DNA of 64,000 bases from positions 71,285,300 to 71,349,299 of the forward strand of contig NC_063164.1 of assembly GCF_023159225.1 (NCBI RefSeq), written 5' to 3'. The notes under the pieces were generated by a model, which saw only the letters and a program-made list of their open reading frames with translations, was not told where the DNA came from and made no database searches. The position numbers were made by a program, and so were the translations under genes. The DNA is from Perognathus longimembris pacificus. Taxonomy: Eukaryota; Chordata; Mammalia; Rodentia; Heteromyidae. Positions 21,107-33,150 of this stretch are shown in pieces (the first letter of the stretch is position 1; every line of letters begins with the position of its first letter).

Positions 21107-21382
21107 CAAAGGGAGATGGAGAGACAGTAGAGACCAAGTCTGTGAACACTGTATATGTGCTTGATACATTGTATACTGCATATGGGTCTACCTGACCTAG
21201 ACAAGGGATGGGAAAACAGGTTGTAAGATATCACAAGAAATGTACACAATGCCCTACTATGTAACTGCACCCTCTTTGCACAGCACCTTGTAAAAAAAAA
21301 AAAAATTTATGTTCAATTGATAATAAAAAAAAAAAATAAAAAATAAAAAAAAAAAAAAAAAAAAACCCAGAAAAAAAAAAAA
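21107..21382 (+). terminator. L1 3'UTR, polyadenylation signal and A-rich tail
   Basis: About 180 nt of 3'UTR precede the A-rich tail. AATAAA at 21322-21327 is the likely polyadenylation signal. The 3' end (AAGAAATGTACACAATGCC.. TATGTAACTGCACCC) matches, with differences, the older L1 ends at 29835, 46790 and 63290, so those belong to the same lineage. The tail contains TAAAA units and one CCCAG at 21366-21370. Confidence 0.85.
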
Positions 21383-21396
21383 AAAAGAAAAAGAGA
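21383..21396 (+). repeat. L1 target-site duplication, 3' copy
   Basis: AAAAGAAAAAGAGA, identical to 14854-14867. The left end may merge with the poly(A) tail, so the exact boundary is uncertain by a few A residues. Confidence 0.88.
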
Positions 21397-21428
21397 ACAT
21401 AAACAATCCCATCAGAACAAACTTTGGT

Positions 21429-21633
21429 TGGGCTGGGAATATGGCCTAATGGCAAGAGTGCTTGCCTCATATATATAAAGCCCTGGGTTCGATTCCTCAG
21501 CACCATATATATAGAAAATGGCCAGAAGTGGCATTGTGGCTCAAGTGGCAGAGTGCTAGCCTGAGCAAAAAGAAGCCAGGGACAGTGCTCAGGCTCTGAG
21601 TTCAAGGCCCTGGACTGGCAAAAAAAAAAAAAA
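21429..21633 (+). mobile_element. IDL-Geo SINE, 32 bp downstream of the L1
   Basis: A full dimer with an A14 tail and a perfect duplication AGAACAAACTTTGGT at 21414-21428 and 21634-21648. Because its target lies just outside the L1 duplication, it is an independent insertion. It belongs to the CATATATATAAAG / GAGCAAAA subfamily. Confidence 0.92.
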
Positions 21634-23959
21634 AGAACAAACTTTGGTCTTTAAAGTATTACATCCATGTTACAATTAATACATTGTTGGAGAACCTCTC
21701 TCAAGTTCAGTTCAGGTTGAAAAGAGCTAATGTCCCTTGTCCCTTATGGACTCAATTTTGATTTAGTTTGTAATTTAAAAAGAAGATAACTCTTGGAGTT
21801 CATTGCTGCCTATTTACTCCCAAATTCCAAGATTTGGTGGGTTTTACAGTTATTTTGAGGGATTTTTTTGTCAGTCTATGTTTTATCTTATCTTCTTATT
21901 GCTTTTTAAAGCGTTATTTCAACATAACTACTTCCAGAAGTGCATTTGCTTTAACCAAAACTTGGTTACATGATTAATAAATTTTAAAAAAAATAGTAAG
22001 CTGGTATACTTTTTTCTTACAAATCTATAAAAGATCTTCTACCAAATGCTGCTAAGGAAGGTGGCATTAACATTGGACAATACACTTTCAGTTTGCCTCG
22101 AAAAAAATTAGTCTGTTTTCCATAGAGGGGAGAATTGAGATGGCAAGGACAAGTACTGCATGCATGGGGCTAGATCACAGAGATGGCAGCAAGAGGAAGG
22201 GGTGGAGAATGGGGAAAGAAGGTGCTCAACATTGCTCAAGCCACACACCATACCGCCCTGCCCACCTCCATCAGAAACCATCCACAGAAAGGCAATTTCA
22301 TCACACTGAATGGCAGACAGTTCCCCTGCAGGAGAAATGCTTTCTTTAACTCTCAGCCAAAACAAAAATAACTGTTTCCACATATGAGCCACATTCAGCC
22401 AAACAAAATCATTCTTTGTGATAGGGTCTGGCATGATGTGCTCTTAACTCACACCATATAACCTACCACACCTCACCAACCAGGAACTAGCCAGCCAGCA
22501 ATAGGCAAACCCCAGTGAACTTCTATGGTACCAAGTACCCTCTCCTCTCCTGAGACAGAAGTGGAAGTACTCACTGCTTCCAGCATAGATTTAGAAGCTC
22601 TGAGCTCTGATCTTGCTGGACCATTTAACTCCATTTAGGTAGGGAGGTTGTCACATTCTCCTACAGTCTCCAGGTGGAAAGACCTGTTAGAAACACCAGG
22701 ATATCTAACAACAGTGACCAAGAGGCCATACACAACTGGGAATCTTAAGACTCTTGCCAGCCAAGGAAACCATGAGCACTGAATGTAGAGGTAATCTAGC
22801 TGGACACCAGGTGAGTACTGGGCCAGGCTAGCCTGAATAGAAGTCACCAGGCAAAGACACTGTTTCAGAATGGAAATGCCCCTGTGACTAGCACACAGTC
22901 AGAGCCACTACAAGGCTCTGAAACCACAGTCACTGTTCTCTTTCCTCTACTCTCCCCCTACATCCATTCTTATCCTTGTCTTTCTCAAGTGATGGCTAAT
23001 AACCCATATGACAGAAAAGGAACAACCTATAAAATAAACTTTTGTGTGATGCTTATAAGGGTCACAGGAATTTGGAAAAATATACATCAGTCAAATAAAC
23101 AAGGCCCAAGTTCTAGCCCTATTCTCTCCTAATAGATCTGACTAAGTCATCCCATCTCTGAGGATCTGATTCCACTTCATTGTAGTGGGAATTACAATAC
23201 TATTCCTCATAAGATCAAGATTTAAGAAAAAATAACATCTAAAGTCCATAGGTGGTACATGATAAATAATAATAGTTACCTAAATATATTTCTTCCCAAG
23301 GGTCTTATACTATAGTAAATGGCCTTTCAAGAAATCAGAACTAGACAAGCACAAACAATATTCTCTGCTCCATGTCTAGTTAATTTGGATGGCAAATATC
23401 CAGAGTGGCTGGAACATGGGTTAGCAGGACCTCCACAAGAGCATCCAGTAACCATGGTGCTGAATTCCTAGGCATTGTAGACAAAGTTGGGAGCATGGGG
23501 GATGCCAAGACTCTACAATATAAAATATTATAATACCCAGTTCAGAGATATGGAATGAACAAAAAACAGAGAGAGAATAAAGACATCCAGTTAAATTAGT
23601 TTGGATCTTCAGAATCATTAAGGGTTTATATAGACAAAGGAAAGCTCATCAGCCTACTACAAAGTATCATGAGTCAGGGGGCTATGATGAACTTCAGAGT
23701 CTCCTGAGTCTTGGCCTCTAGGGGAAAAAAAAAAGCCTCCAAGTACCACCACTCAATCTTGACATTGGTAGGACTCTAATAACAAGAGGCACTAATACAG
23801 AAACGCAGTCACTTACCTCACACTAGCCTGAGTGGATCTTTTAAGGTCCCATCAGTTTCATCATGCCCTAACCATTTCTTGTCAAAGGAGAATAAGGTAC
23901 TCTTCATTGCCATTAAATGAATATGCTTATATTCCTAGTGCTCTCAAAATGCTTGTTTT

Positions 23960-24155
23960 GTAGTTACACACACACATACACACAGTGTCATATTTACACA
24001 CATATATAAAATCATTTCTAATGCTCTGAAATGTCTGTTTTATATATAATCATATATACACACATATTAATCATATATAATCATTTCTAATGCTCTGAAA
24101 AACGTATGCATATATGTGTATATATATATGCACATATGTATACACACACATATAA
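23960..24155. repeat. (CA)/(TA)-rich low-complexity tract
   Basis: ACACACACATACACACA, then ATATATAATCATATATACACACA and TATATGTGTATATATATATGCACATATG-type sequence. A 40-bp segment around ATCATTTCTAATGCTCTGAAA occurs twice (near 24011 and 24080), so part of the tract arose by local duplication. Confidence 0.8.
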
Positions 24156-24841
24156 ACTCATTCTATTCTAATGGTTTCCCTTGTGGTTCACTCTATATAT
24201 GGTCTCATGTAGATCCTATCTTCACAAGAGTTTCCAGATATTGCCTATGTTTTTAAATTTACTTTTAATTGGCATACCAAAACATAAAAATTTTACATAT
24301 AAGGGAGAGACTATCAATTTCTGACATCTCATACTATGGAAAAGCCCAAACACTGAGAGAGGAGCAGCTATTTAGAGAGTAACAACTCAAAGACAATGAT
24401 TATTGCTTGCTAATCATAGGATTTTTAATGGAAGGCATCTATTCCCAATTACACTGGCACAGAGGCAGTAGCATTTGTTTAAATGAGCGTCATGCTTGAT
24501 ACAGCATGTGGCAAATAGTATTTGCTTCTGATAATGAAACGAAAGGAGAGAGAAATTCTGGCCTGTATGGGATTGATCTTACTTTAATAAAAATATGGAT
24601 GAATCCAACAGATTGGGAAGGGAAACTGAGTAGGAATAAACCAAGGAAGGCATTTTTCAAAAATATAGAAGAAAATGTGTTTAGATTTAAAAAAAAGAAG
24701 AAAAGGGATAAATGTAGACAACAGATAAAAATTGCCACTAGATATAGGCCCCAACTATGAACTCAAAAAGAGCTCAAACACAGGCACTTTTTTTCTCTTT
24801 AGTTTTTTTTTCCTATAATAATCTCACTGTGAAGACCTTCA

Positions 24842-25340
24842 AAATTAATTGATGTCTGCAGCAAGACTGCGGATACGCATCCATCTCAGCAAGGAACATT
24901 ACATACTGACGGGAGGCTCCCACGCAGGTGCCCAGGGTCAGAATTAATCGAACAGATGTACCCAAGGCTGATTTTCATGAATTTCAAATAGTTAGGTTAG
25001 TCAGCTTAGCTTCTAAAAACATGCAGATCTAAAATGGTAAGGCTTTTTTTTTTCTTTTTGAATCCAGAGCTACCTACACAGGTGGCAACATCAAGACATT
25101 TGAAAGCACAATCGCCATGGCACTGAAATTTGAAGGCAAGGATGTGATGATGAAAAAGCAAAGTAGCAGGAGATGCCCCCCAGCTCTGTCCAGATGGCAG
25201 GCTCCATCAAGGCAAGCTCCAACCTGCCCCTGATTTGAAAGGGCAAGGGAGAGCAATGTGTAAATTGCTTCATCTCTCTGCTGTTATTTTGATACAAATC
25301 CTCCGAGGCCAGTCCCAGAGCAAAGGACTGATTTCTCAGA
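24842..25340. other. Candidate constrained non-coding block
   Basis: A repeat-free stretch with at least five CpGs in 24869-24950 although the surrounding intron is CpG-poor, plus homeodomain-like AATTAAT and AATTAATCGA sites. It lies 0.6-1.1 kb on the intron 2 side of exon 2. It shows no open coding structure that I recognise. It could be an intronic enhancer or simply old repeat sequence I cannot identify. Confidence 0.25.
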
Positions 25341-25896
25341 AATACATGCAAGCGTGAGGCTACGGTTTTGAAGGAACAAATGTCAGGATCTGAGTGGGAT
25401 GGCAGAAAGTGGACGAGACAAAATTATAATTAAGGAATTCTGAGGAGCATAAACAGCTCAATAACCATCAGTATAATGAGATTTTAGGACACTATAAAAA
25501 ATTCTTTTATGCCAAAAACTTCACATTTAAGATTTCCTTCTGACAGATACTAGTAAAAAGGAGACAGAAATACACAAAATAAATCAGCCAAGAAAGTACA
25601 AGGAGAACATCAAGAAATATTTCCTCCTTCAAAGGAAAAAGGAATATTTTTAAACCATTATGGAAATAGTGTGACTATTATTTACCTTGCTTTTAAGCTT
25701 TTAGGTGACAGAATAACTCTGCCAAAAAGGTGGCACAAGAAAAGAAGGGGGTACAGAGAGACTGAATAACATGCCTAACATCATAGCAAATCAGAGCCAG
25801 AGCCAAGAGAGGAAATCAGTGTTTCTAATTAGCAGAGCTCTGCTTACAGTCAAGGCACATTGATTCCTAGGCTGTGAATATCACTTAGTGTTTTCA

Positions 25897-26157
<261 letters not shown>

Positions 26158-26661
26158 TTATCTTACCAGGGAATTTTTACAGGAAGAACTACATTTACAT
26201 TATGTTTACATGTACTGTATGATAATAACTCAAAAGCAAAAACAGCCGTAAATCTGAAACCTTTTTTTGATGTAAAGTGGACAGATTCTTCATTCATTTG
26301 AATGTTTATTTGCTGATACCTTACACTGGGGTGAATGCTGAACAAATTAGAAAAACAGTCCTGTCTTATATATCATGCAGTTAAACAGAATAGACAGTTA
26401 ATAGCCAACACACAGGAAAATACAAAATGCCTAGATATGTGCAAAAACAAGACAATAGACAAAGCAAGCCTAGCTAAAGAATTCTCAATTAAGAGGATCT
26501 GAAAGATGGAGGCTAGGGAAGAGATGTGAAAGAACAGAAGGCAGAGGACCCAGCAAATAGCAAAGGGCTTGGTGTATTCAAGAAATTGGAGGGCAGGTGG
26601 CATAAGCTAAGGGTGGGGAGAAAATCAGGGCATTACCAGCCAAGGTAACCCACATGGGCTT

Positions 26662-26732
26662 TTTTTTAATTTATGAATTAAATTTTGTTCAAAAAGGGCA
26701 CAATTACATAATAGGGCAGTGAGTACAAAAAA
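26662..26732 (-). mobile_element. L1 3'-end fragment, reverse orientation
   Basis: TTTTTTTTAATTTATGAATTAAATTTTGTTC and GCACAATTACATAATAGGGCAGTGAGTAC are the reverse complement of the local L1 3' end (GTAC-CA-TGCCCTA-TATGTAA-TG). Strongly 5' truncated. Confidence 0.65.
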
Positions 26733-27208
26733 CCACATGGGCTTTTTTATTGGGAAGATGGTACACTCAGATTTAAGAAGCAATACTTAGTAGACAGATA
26801 GCATTGCTCTTTGTCTCAAATGATTTGAGTGTTTTCCTTTACTTACATAAATGATGCCTTCATTGGATTGAGGCTTGTGAGACAAAGAAGCCTTTCTGTA
26901 TGGTAAAACAAGAGATTTCCCAGAGTATGGGGTTTTGTTAGGAGTTTGGTTCAATGCTATACCATGTGCCATTCGAGGAGGGAGGGGAAAAGAAAGAGGA
27001 AGGTCTCACAGAGAACTTTAAGGGCCCTGCTACCCAGTGCTAACCAGTAGGAAAAAAAGGTGGTGGGCAAGTATATAGGTTTCTCGCATTAGCACCCAGG
27101 GCATCAAGGACCCTTCCTTGTCATTTTTTCATACCCTGATCCACCCAGAAGACCCCTCGATCTCATTTTCTCCAAATGGCAGAGAGGATAAAAAAGAACA
27201 CAAGGAAA

Positions 27209-27454
27209 GCTGAGCACCAGTGGCTCATGCCTGTCATACTAGCTATTCAGGAGGCTGAGTTCTAAGGATCATGGTTTGAAGCTGGCCCAAACAGAAAAGT
27301 CCATGAGATTCTTATTTCCAATTGGTTAAAATAAATAAATAAAGTGTAGCTGTGGTTCAAGTGGTGGTAGAGCACTAGTTTTGAGCACAAAAAGCTCAAG
27401 GACAGTGCCCAGGCCCAGAGTTTAGCCCCAGCACAGGCACCAAAAAGAAAAAAT
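27209..27454 (+). mobile_element. B1-like/Geo dimeric SINE
   Basis: The left half is 7SL/B1-like (GGCTCATGCCTGTCATACTAG, CAGGAGGCTGAG) and the right half is the Geo-type monomer (GTTCAAGTGG..TAGAGCACTAG, then CAAGGACAGTGCCCAGGCCC). The flanks share ACACAAGGAAA at 27198-27208 and 27455-27465, an 11-bp target duplication. Confidence 0.82.
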
Positions 27455-28665
27455 ACACAAGGAAAATGGAAGGAGAGCTTCCACCCCTAACACCTATGAG
27501 TAGCTCTAGGCAATCACCCAAGGACAGGCTGACTCCTTAAAGAGGTAACTGATCATAAGGCATCCAAGAGAAAGGCTTGTTGCATCCTATAACCTTCACA
27601 CAAAGTAGGCAGAGAGCTGTCAGGCTGGTTTACAGATTTTTACAGGAAGGAAAGTCCTATCCTTTAGGCTATATGCTTGAGCTTTAGTCTTTCATAACAG
27701 GATTGGGCCAACCAAGTAAACAAGCTACTTCCAATTTGATCAAACAGAAGTTCCAGGTACCCAAAAGCATCAAAAATAAGCTTGCTTTCTACAGAGCAGC
27801 AGAACTAGAGTCCTTCTGAAAAAAGTTATACAAAAGGATTATTTTTGATGTTTTATTCCCAGTTTTGTTCCCTTTAGTTAATGAACCAAATATTTGGTTA
27901 AATAACAGAAAAATATTCCTCTTCACAATCTACTGCCAACTTTCAGCCCACTACATTCTTATTAGTTTCATCCTCTTAGAAAATTCAATAAAATGTCAGT
28001 AGGATACAAGGTAAGAATAAATAAACATTTACAAGTTCGTCATCCTTCAAACCTCTTAGGAAGAGAAGTCAGTTTTCCCTAATTAAAACAAAATTCAGTA
28101 TCTCTCTGTACTTAATAACTATTACCAAACTGTATCATCTTGTTTACAACACAATTCTTCTTTGGGTTTTAGAAAGAAAAAGAAAAGTACTTAAAATAGC
28201 TGATAAATTACAGTGTATGGTACAAAAAAGGTAGGACTTTCCAGTTTTGGAATGAATTATACTTTCACCTTACAAAAGGTAGAGAACAAGAATCTGTTAC
28301 TCTTCTTTTAAAATACATGATTTATCAAGTCACAATCCAAAAATTTTATATTTTTCCAAGACCTAAAACTTACAGTAGCTGCCTTTAAGTGTTCATGACT
28401 ACACTGATACCTAAAAAAGGTTTTGAAAATGACTTGTTATAGGCCTATCTTGTCAAGATTACCACATTCAGTAATTTAAAAAATGGAGATTTGTGTATGT
28501 GTGTATGCGCCCTTAACTAACTCCATTGAGTTAGTTACAGGTTTTTATTTTAGGTGAACCTTAAGCCTTAGAAAGAGTGATTCAAATTTAATTACTAAAC
28601 ATATCCGAACTGACTTAAACCAGCTATAAATATATAATTACAGTTAACATACCAATACACACATG

Positions 28666-28694
28666 CGCGCGTGCGTGCACACACACACACACGT
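28666..28694. repeat. (GC/GT)(AC)n microsatellite
   Basis: An alternating purine-pyrimidine run GCGCGCGTGCGTGC followed by ACACACACACAC. Sequence of this type can adopt Z-DNA. Confidence 0.85.
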
Positions 28695-28779
28695 TATAAA
28701 AGTCTCATAAACTCTAATCAAACTTGCATGAAGAGCCTTCCACTCCAGGGCGATCAGATTTTCCCTGTTCCTAGTTTTA

Positions 28780-28866
28780 TTTTTGCCAGTATTGGGGTTT
28801 GAACTCAGGGCCTTGCACTTACTTGTTTGCTTGTTTGGCTGGTGCTCCACCACGTGGACCATGCCT
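28780..28866 (-). mobile_element. Old tRNA-like SINE monomer, reverse
   Basis: TTGCCAGTATTGGGGTTTGA, ACTCAGGGCCTTGCACTTAC and GGTGCTCCACCACGTGGACCATGCC are the reverse complement of an ID/Geo-like monomer (B box GGTTTGAA.. read in reverse). Diverged, no target duplication seen. Confidence 0.5.
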
Positions 28867-29828
28867 TCAGCTTTAAAGTTCCCTGTTTCTGGTGTCACCA
28901 TGGCTAAGGCTTCTAGAGGCAAGCACCTGAACTGGCTGACTCCAGTCACCACAGCTATGGGGCAAACTTTCTGAATAACCTTGCTATACTGGGCCTAGAT
29001 ACTAGCCCTTGAAAGCAGATGATGATGTCACCAATCACCATCCTCTGGTACACGGTTCCTTTCCAAGTGTCCATTAAGCTCATGGTTCTCTCCAACTTTT
29101 GAAGCTACACACATTAGTGTCTTTTACTATGTCTCTCCAGTTTCTAAATGAGGAAGTCTTCAGAGTCTCATTTCAGTTTCATTTTATACCCTCATGTAAT
29201 TTAAACTGATATTTCATTCTTCATCTCCCATGTCCGGGTTCATATTCTATTAGACATTTCCACTTTGGTAACTTAACAAACCTTAACAAAACCAATCCCT
29301 CCATACCTGAACAAGAACTTACAACCAGTCACCTAGTTACTCAGACTAAAAACCTAAAAAATTTTAGGTACACTGATCCATATCCAAAACACAGAACATC
29401 TATCACTTCTTACCATCTACACCACACAACCTCAGTCATCATTTCCATCATCCTGAGCCTCCTGACTGGTCTCCCTGCCAACATTCTTGCTCCTAGTGAT
29501 CCATTTCTATTCAGCAGCCAGAATGGATGACCCAAAACTATAAATCAGATGGTAGTATCTCCTCACTTAAAACCTACTATGGCAGCTAATATACTTAGAC
29601 TAAACCATCTTTGCCCTCAGTCCCCCGTGTTCCCCTCACTCGTATTACAGTCTGGGTCACTTTCTTCCTCCTGCATTATGTGATTCCCTATTCAGGGACT
29701 CTGTTCTAAGCCTTTCTTTCTCCGTTAGAATTCTCTCTCTTCAAACTTTCATGTGGTTTACCACAGATTTTCATTTGGCTACCTCCTCACTATCCTTCAG
29801 AATTTCAGTTTATCGAGGGAGCAGGTAA

Positions 29829-29945
29829 CAAGTATGACAAGAAATGCACTCACTACCTTACGTATGTAACTATAACCTTTCTGTACATCACCTTGACAAC
29901 AAAATTAAATTATAAAAATAAATTTTAAAAAAGTTTAAAAAAAGA
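29829..29945 (+). mobile_element. L1 3'-end fragment
   Basis: AAGTATGACAAGAAATGCAC, CTTACGTATGTAACTATAACC and CTGTACATCACCTTGACAAC precede an AAATTAAATTATAAAA tail. This is the same 3' end seen at 46770-46845 and 63285-63370. Confidence 0.8.
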
Positions 29946-30840
29946 ATTTCAATTTATTCTCCAAGAATTTTTTTACTTCTAAATAAAGTAATCCCACTCT
30001 ACCTTGGCATTACCATCATATTACTCTATTTGGTTTGCTCCATATCCATTAGTATGTGAGTATTCCCAACAAATAGAATGGGCTACTAAAGTTAAGTATT
30101 TAGCTAAAATGTAAATCTCAGGACTTAAATGTATACAGACAAACCCACTGCACCTTATAAAGGGTATCTGGATGAGGCCCATACTTCAGACTGATTACTA
30201 GGGAAATATAAGTTGCCTATACTCATGATACCTCCACATAGAGTGGTGCAAATTGCATGGAAGCAGTGTAACTAAAATTTATAGCTAACCAGGAACACAT
30301 ATAAAAAATAACAACAGATGGTTCTTACACTTTTATAGTTAAAAACAAAAATCATACCACTAGAATTCCTATCAAGTTGTTGAGAGCAAAATGTCTGTGA
30401 ACCATATGGCCTGCCTATTAATACATCTGACCTGTTACCCAACAACTGTTTCCTAGCCTGGAAGGAATGTCTGCTGCGGGAGATGAAGGAAAACAGAAGA
30501 CATGGTGTTTAGAAGATGAGCACAAGAAGGATGCTGAGGAGACTGAAATTAATGATCCCCAACAAGAGTTCATTAAGAAGTAATTCAAGACCAACCATGA
30601 GTTGTGACCAAAGGCTGGCAATGATTTACTAATAGAAAAAAAAAGGGAAAAGAAAAATAAGAGAAAGAAAATTTCCACAGAGCTTTAAATTCATGTTGTG
30701 GATATAAACGTGAAGTCAGTCATTCAACTTGATTGCAACACACAATGCCTATCTCCACAAGGCCTGGGAGGGGACCACCAAGCTATATGTAACCTCACTA
30801 GCAAAAACTGGTAGAAAGAGGTGTTCCTATATTAATTTTT

Positions 30841-31045
30841 TTTTTTTTTTTTGGCCAGTCCTGGGGCTTGGACTCAGAGCCTGAGCACTGTCCCTGGCTT
30901 CTTCTTGCTCAAGGCTAGCACTCTGCCACTTGAGCCACAGCGCCACTTCTGGCCATTTTCTGTATATGTGGTGCTGGGGAATCGAACCCAGGTCCTCATG
31001 TATACGAGGCAAGCACTCTTGCCACTAGGCCATATCCCCAGCCCC
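30841..31045 (-). mobile_element. IDL-Geo SINE, reverse orientation
   Basis: A poly(T) start, GGCCAGTCCTGGGGCTTGGA, the reversed right monomer, then GGTGCTGGGGAATCGAACCC and GCCACTAGGCCATATCCCCAGCC. An 8-bp flank TAATTTTT occurs at 30833-30840 and 31046-31053. It lies in the same orientation as KIF5C. Confidence 0.92.
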
Positions 31046-31439
31046 TAATTTTTAAAATTACCTCCCTGAAGACCTAGCTCTGTCCTTCAGAATAAAACAG
31101 ACAAGAAGCTGCCTGTGTCACAGCTTTGCGTCCATTTGAGAGGTAACTATCTACCATCTAAGACATATATACTTGCTTCCTAAAAGCTGGATATATTTAT
31201 TTTGACTTGAAACATTCGGGAGGTGCCCCAGGTCAGGGCTGTATTAGATTAGTAAGTACAAGAAAAAGGTAAAGAAGATAAATTCATAGGCCATGAAGAG
31301 CTTTAATAACCTGAAAGAACATGTCCAAAATAGTAACTAAAAGGCACAAGTCCTTAAATTAGTGTTGATGCACATTCTTATCAACACAAATATTCTACAG
31401 AGATGTTTATTAGTTTAATATAGTATAACTGACCATATG

Positions 31440-31570
31440 TCTCTATTCCTAGCATGCAGGAGGCTGAGGTAAAAGGATTAGGAGTTGAAAGGCAGCCTGG
31501 GATAAGTAACAAAATTCAAGACCAACGTGCACTATAAGATAAATCTATGTCTCAAAATTATTATTATTAA
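31440..31570 (+). mobile_element. B1-like SINE, degenerate
   Basis: TCTATTCCTAGCATGCAGGA, GGCTGAGGTAAAAGGATTA and CAGCCTGGGATAAGTAAC follow the B1/7SL order, then TGTCTCAAAATTATTATTATT as a tail. Confidence 0.65.
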
Positions 31571-32757
31571 TAACAATATCAACATGTATATAATTGACAT
31601 ATCAAATTTTAGAAGTATATAATCCCATAGTTTGAAATATATTTACAAGATTCTACAAACTATCATCACTGTCTAATTCCAGAACATTTCCAGTACTCCT
31701 GTACCCATCAGCAGTCCATTTCCATCCCTACACTTACTTGTGTTCTATGCTGTCACTAATCTACTTTCTACCTTTACAGTTTGGCCTGTTCTGGGCATTT
31801 TGTATAAATGTAATCACATAGCATGCTAAGTGATATATACAGAAAAGTGAAACTGCACAAAATGTACCAACTCCGAGCCTTGTGTCCTGGTTACCCTTAC
31901 CTCACTCATGTGCCAAGTCACATGCTGGGCCCCTCCAAGTGGCAAGTCTGCAGCTCCTGCACTCCACTCACAGAATGAAAGAAGGACATTCAACTTCCCA
32001 ACCTCCTGGTGAAATAGGCTGAATCCACTCTCTGATCTTTCAAAATAAATAATCCTTTCACATGCCACCACAAAGCCCACTCAGAAAAGGCAAGAGCTAG
32101 GTCTAGTGCAGGTATCTGCAGATTCGCCAGCTTAACTAGTCCACAGATGGAGTCTTCTAGATGTTTAGGTGAAATACTAACTGCAAACCTAAAGCAGAGG
32201 CTTCCAGGGACCTAATCAGACAGGCAAAGACTAGCTACTAGAGCCCTGCTGGTTTCCTGCAATAGGGCAGAAGGGACATCTAGGCCCAAATCCAGCGGTT
32301 CTCAACCAATGGCTGACAGGAATGAGGCTCAATGCTTGAGCTCCATTTCCCATGGGTGACTGTGGAAGAGAATGACTGAAGTATATATTCCAAACTGGTC
32401 CCAGTTCCCCAATGGGGTGAAGCTCCCTTTGCCCATGGTAACAACTAGCATGATAACAAACCCTACTTCCCTGTGTTTCCCTGTCTTCCATAATTCTTCT
32501 TCAATATTTTCTGGATCATACTCCAAAGCAGTTTGCTCTTCAACCCTTGTCTCGGTATCTGCTCCAGGAGCTCCAGGAAAGGCAAAATCCAAGACACTGT
32601 GCTCCCTCAGGGTCCCAAGTGGACCCTAAGTGTCCAAAGAGATTCCAGGTTTGTGGAATCACTGTCAAACAAGGGGCTAACAGTTTGAGTGATGCCTGTC
32701 CAAATGGAGTATGCAGAGGGAGTGGAAATTGAAATTCTTGTTAAAATGCAACAGGTT

Positions 32758-32985
32758 AAGCTGGGCACTAGTGGCTCATCACACCTGTAATCCAAGCTAC
32801 TTTAGGAGGCTGAAATCTAAGAACCAGTTTGAAGCTAGTGCAGACAGAAAAGTCTGAGAGACTTTTAACTCCAATTAACCAGAAAAAGGCCAGAAGTGAA
32901 GTTACAGCTCAAGTGGTAGAGCACTGACTGGCCTTGAGTGAAAACGATAAGGGCCAGTTCCTTAATTCAAGCCCCAGTACTGGAA
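32758..32985 (+). mobile_element. B1-like/Geo dimeric SINE
   Basis: GCTGGGCACTAGTGGCTCAT.. CCTGTAATCCAAGCTAC.. GGAGGCTGAAATC, then CAATTAACCAGAAAAAGGCC and a Geo-type right half AGCTCAAGTGGTAGAGCACTG..AATTCAAGCCCCAGTACTGG, with an A-rich AAATTAAATTAAATT tail. Confidence 0.82.
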
Positions 32986-33007
32986 AAAAAAAATTAAATT
33001 AAATTCA

Positions 33008-33150
33008 GCGAGCTAAAGCAGACACAATGGCGTATATGTCTGTATTCCCAGCAACTCATAGGCTGGTGCAAGAGAATCACTTGAGCTCGGGAGTTTGAGA
33101 CTAGCCAGACTAACATAGCAAGATGCTATCTCAAAAAAACAAAAAAAAAG
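33008..33150 (+). mobile_element. B1/Alu-like SINE
   Basis: GTATATGTCTGTATTCCCAG, AGAATCACTTGAGCTCGGGA and GTTTGAGACTAGCCAGACTAACATAGCAAGATGCTATCTC show the 7SL-derived monomer, followed by a CAAAAAAAAAG tail. Confidence 0.75.

Larger units (their letters stand above)
14868..21382 (+). mobile_element. Full-length L1 (LINE-1) retrotransposon, both ORFs intact
   Basis: A 6.5-kb autonomous non-LTR element: 5'UTR (14868-16057), ORF1 (16058-17227), 51-nt spacer, ORF2 (17279-21106), short 3'UTR and A-rich tail (to 21382). Perfect 14-bp target duplications flank it. The element mobilises by target-primed reverse transcription and can supply the machinery for the surrounding SINEs. Both ORFs are uninterrupted, the UTR still holds many CpGs and the tail is long; all three suggest a young insertion. 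It is antisense to KIF5C in intron 2, the orientation best tolerated in genes. The tail contains a CCCAG interruption at 21366-21370. It may still be competent; the sequence alone cannot prove activity. Confidence 0.96.

Noticed and set aside
32329..32629. Overlapping 80-90-residue frames on both strands, one with acidic EYDPENIEEELWK
   Set aside because: No recognised family, no splice or start context and no poly(A) or target duplication indicating a retrocopy.
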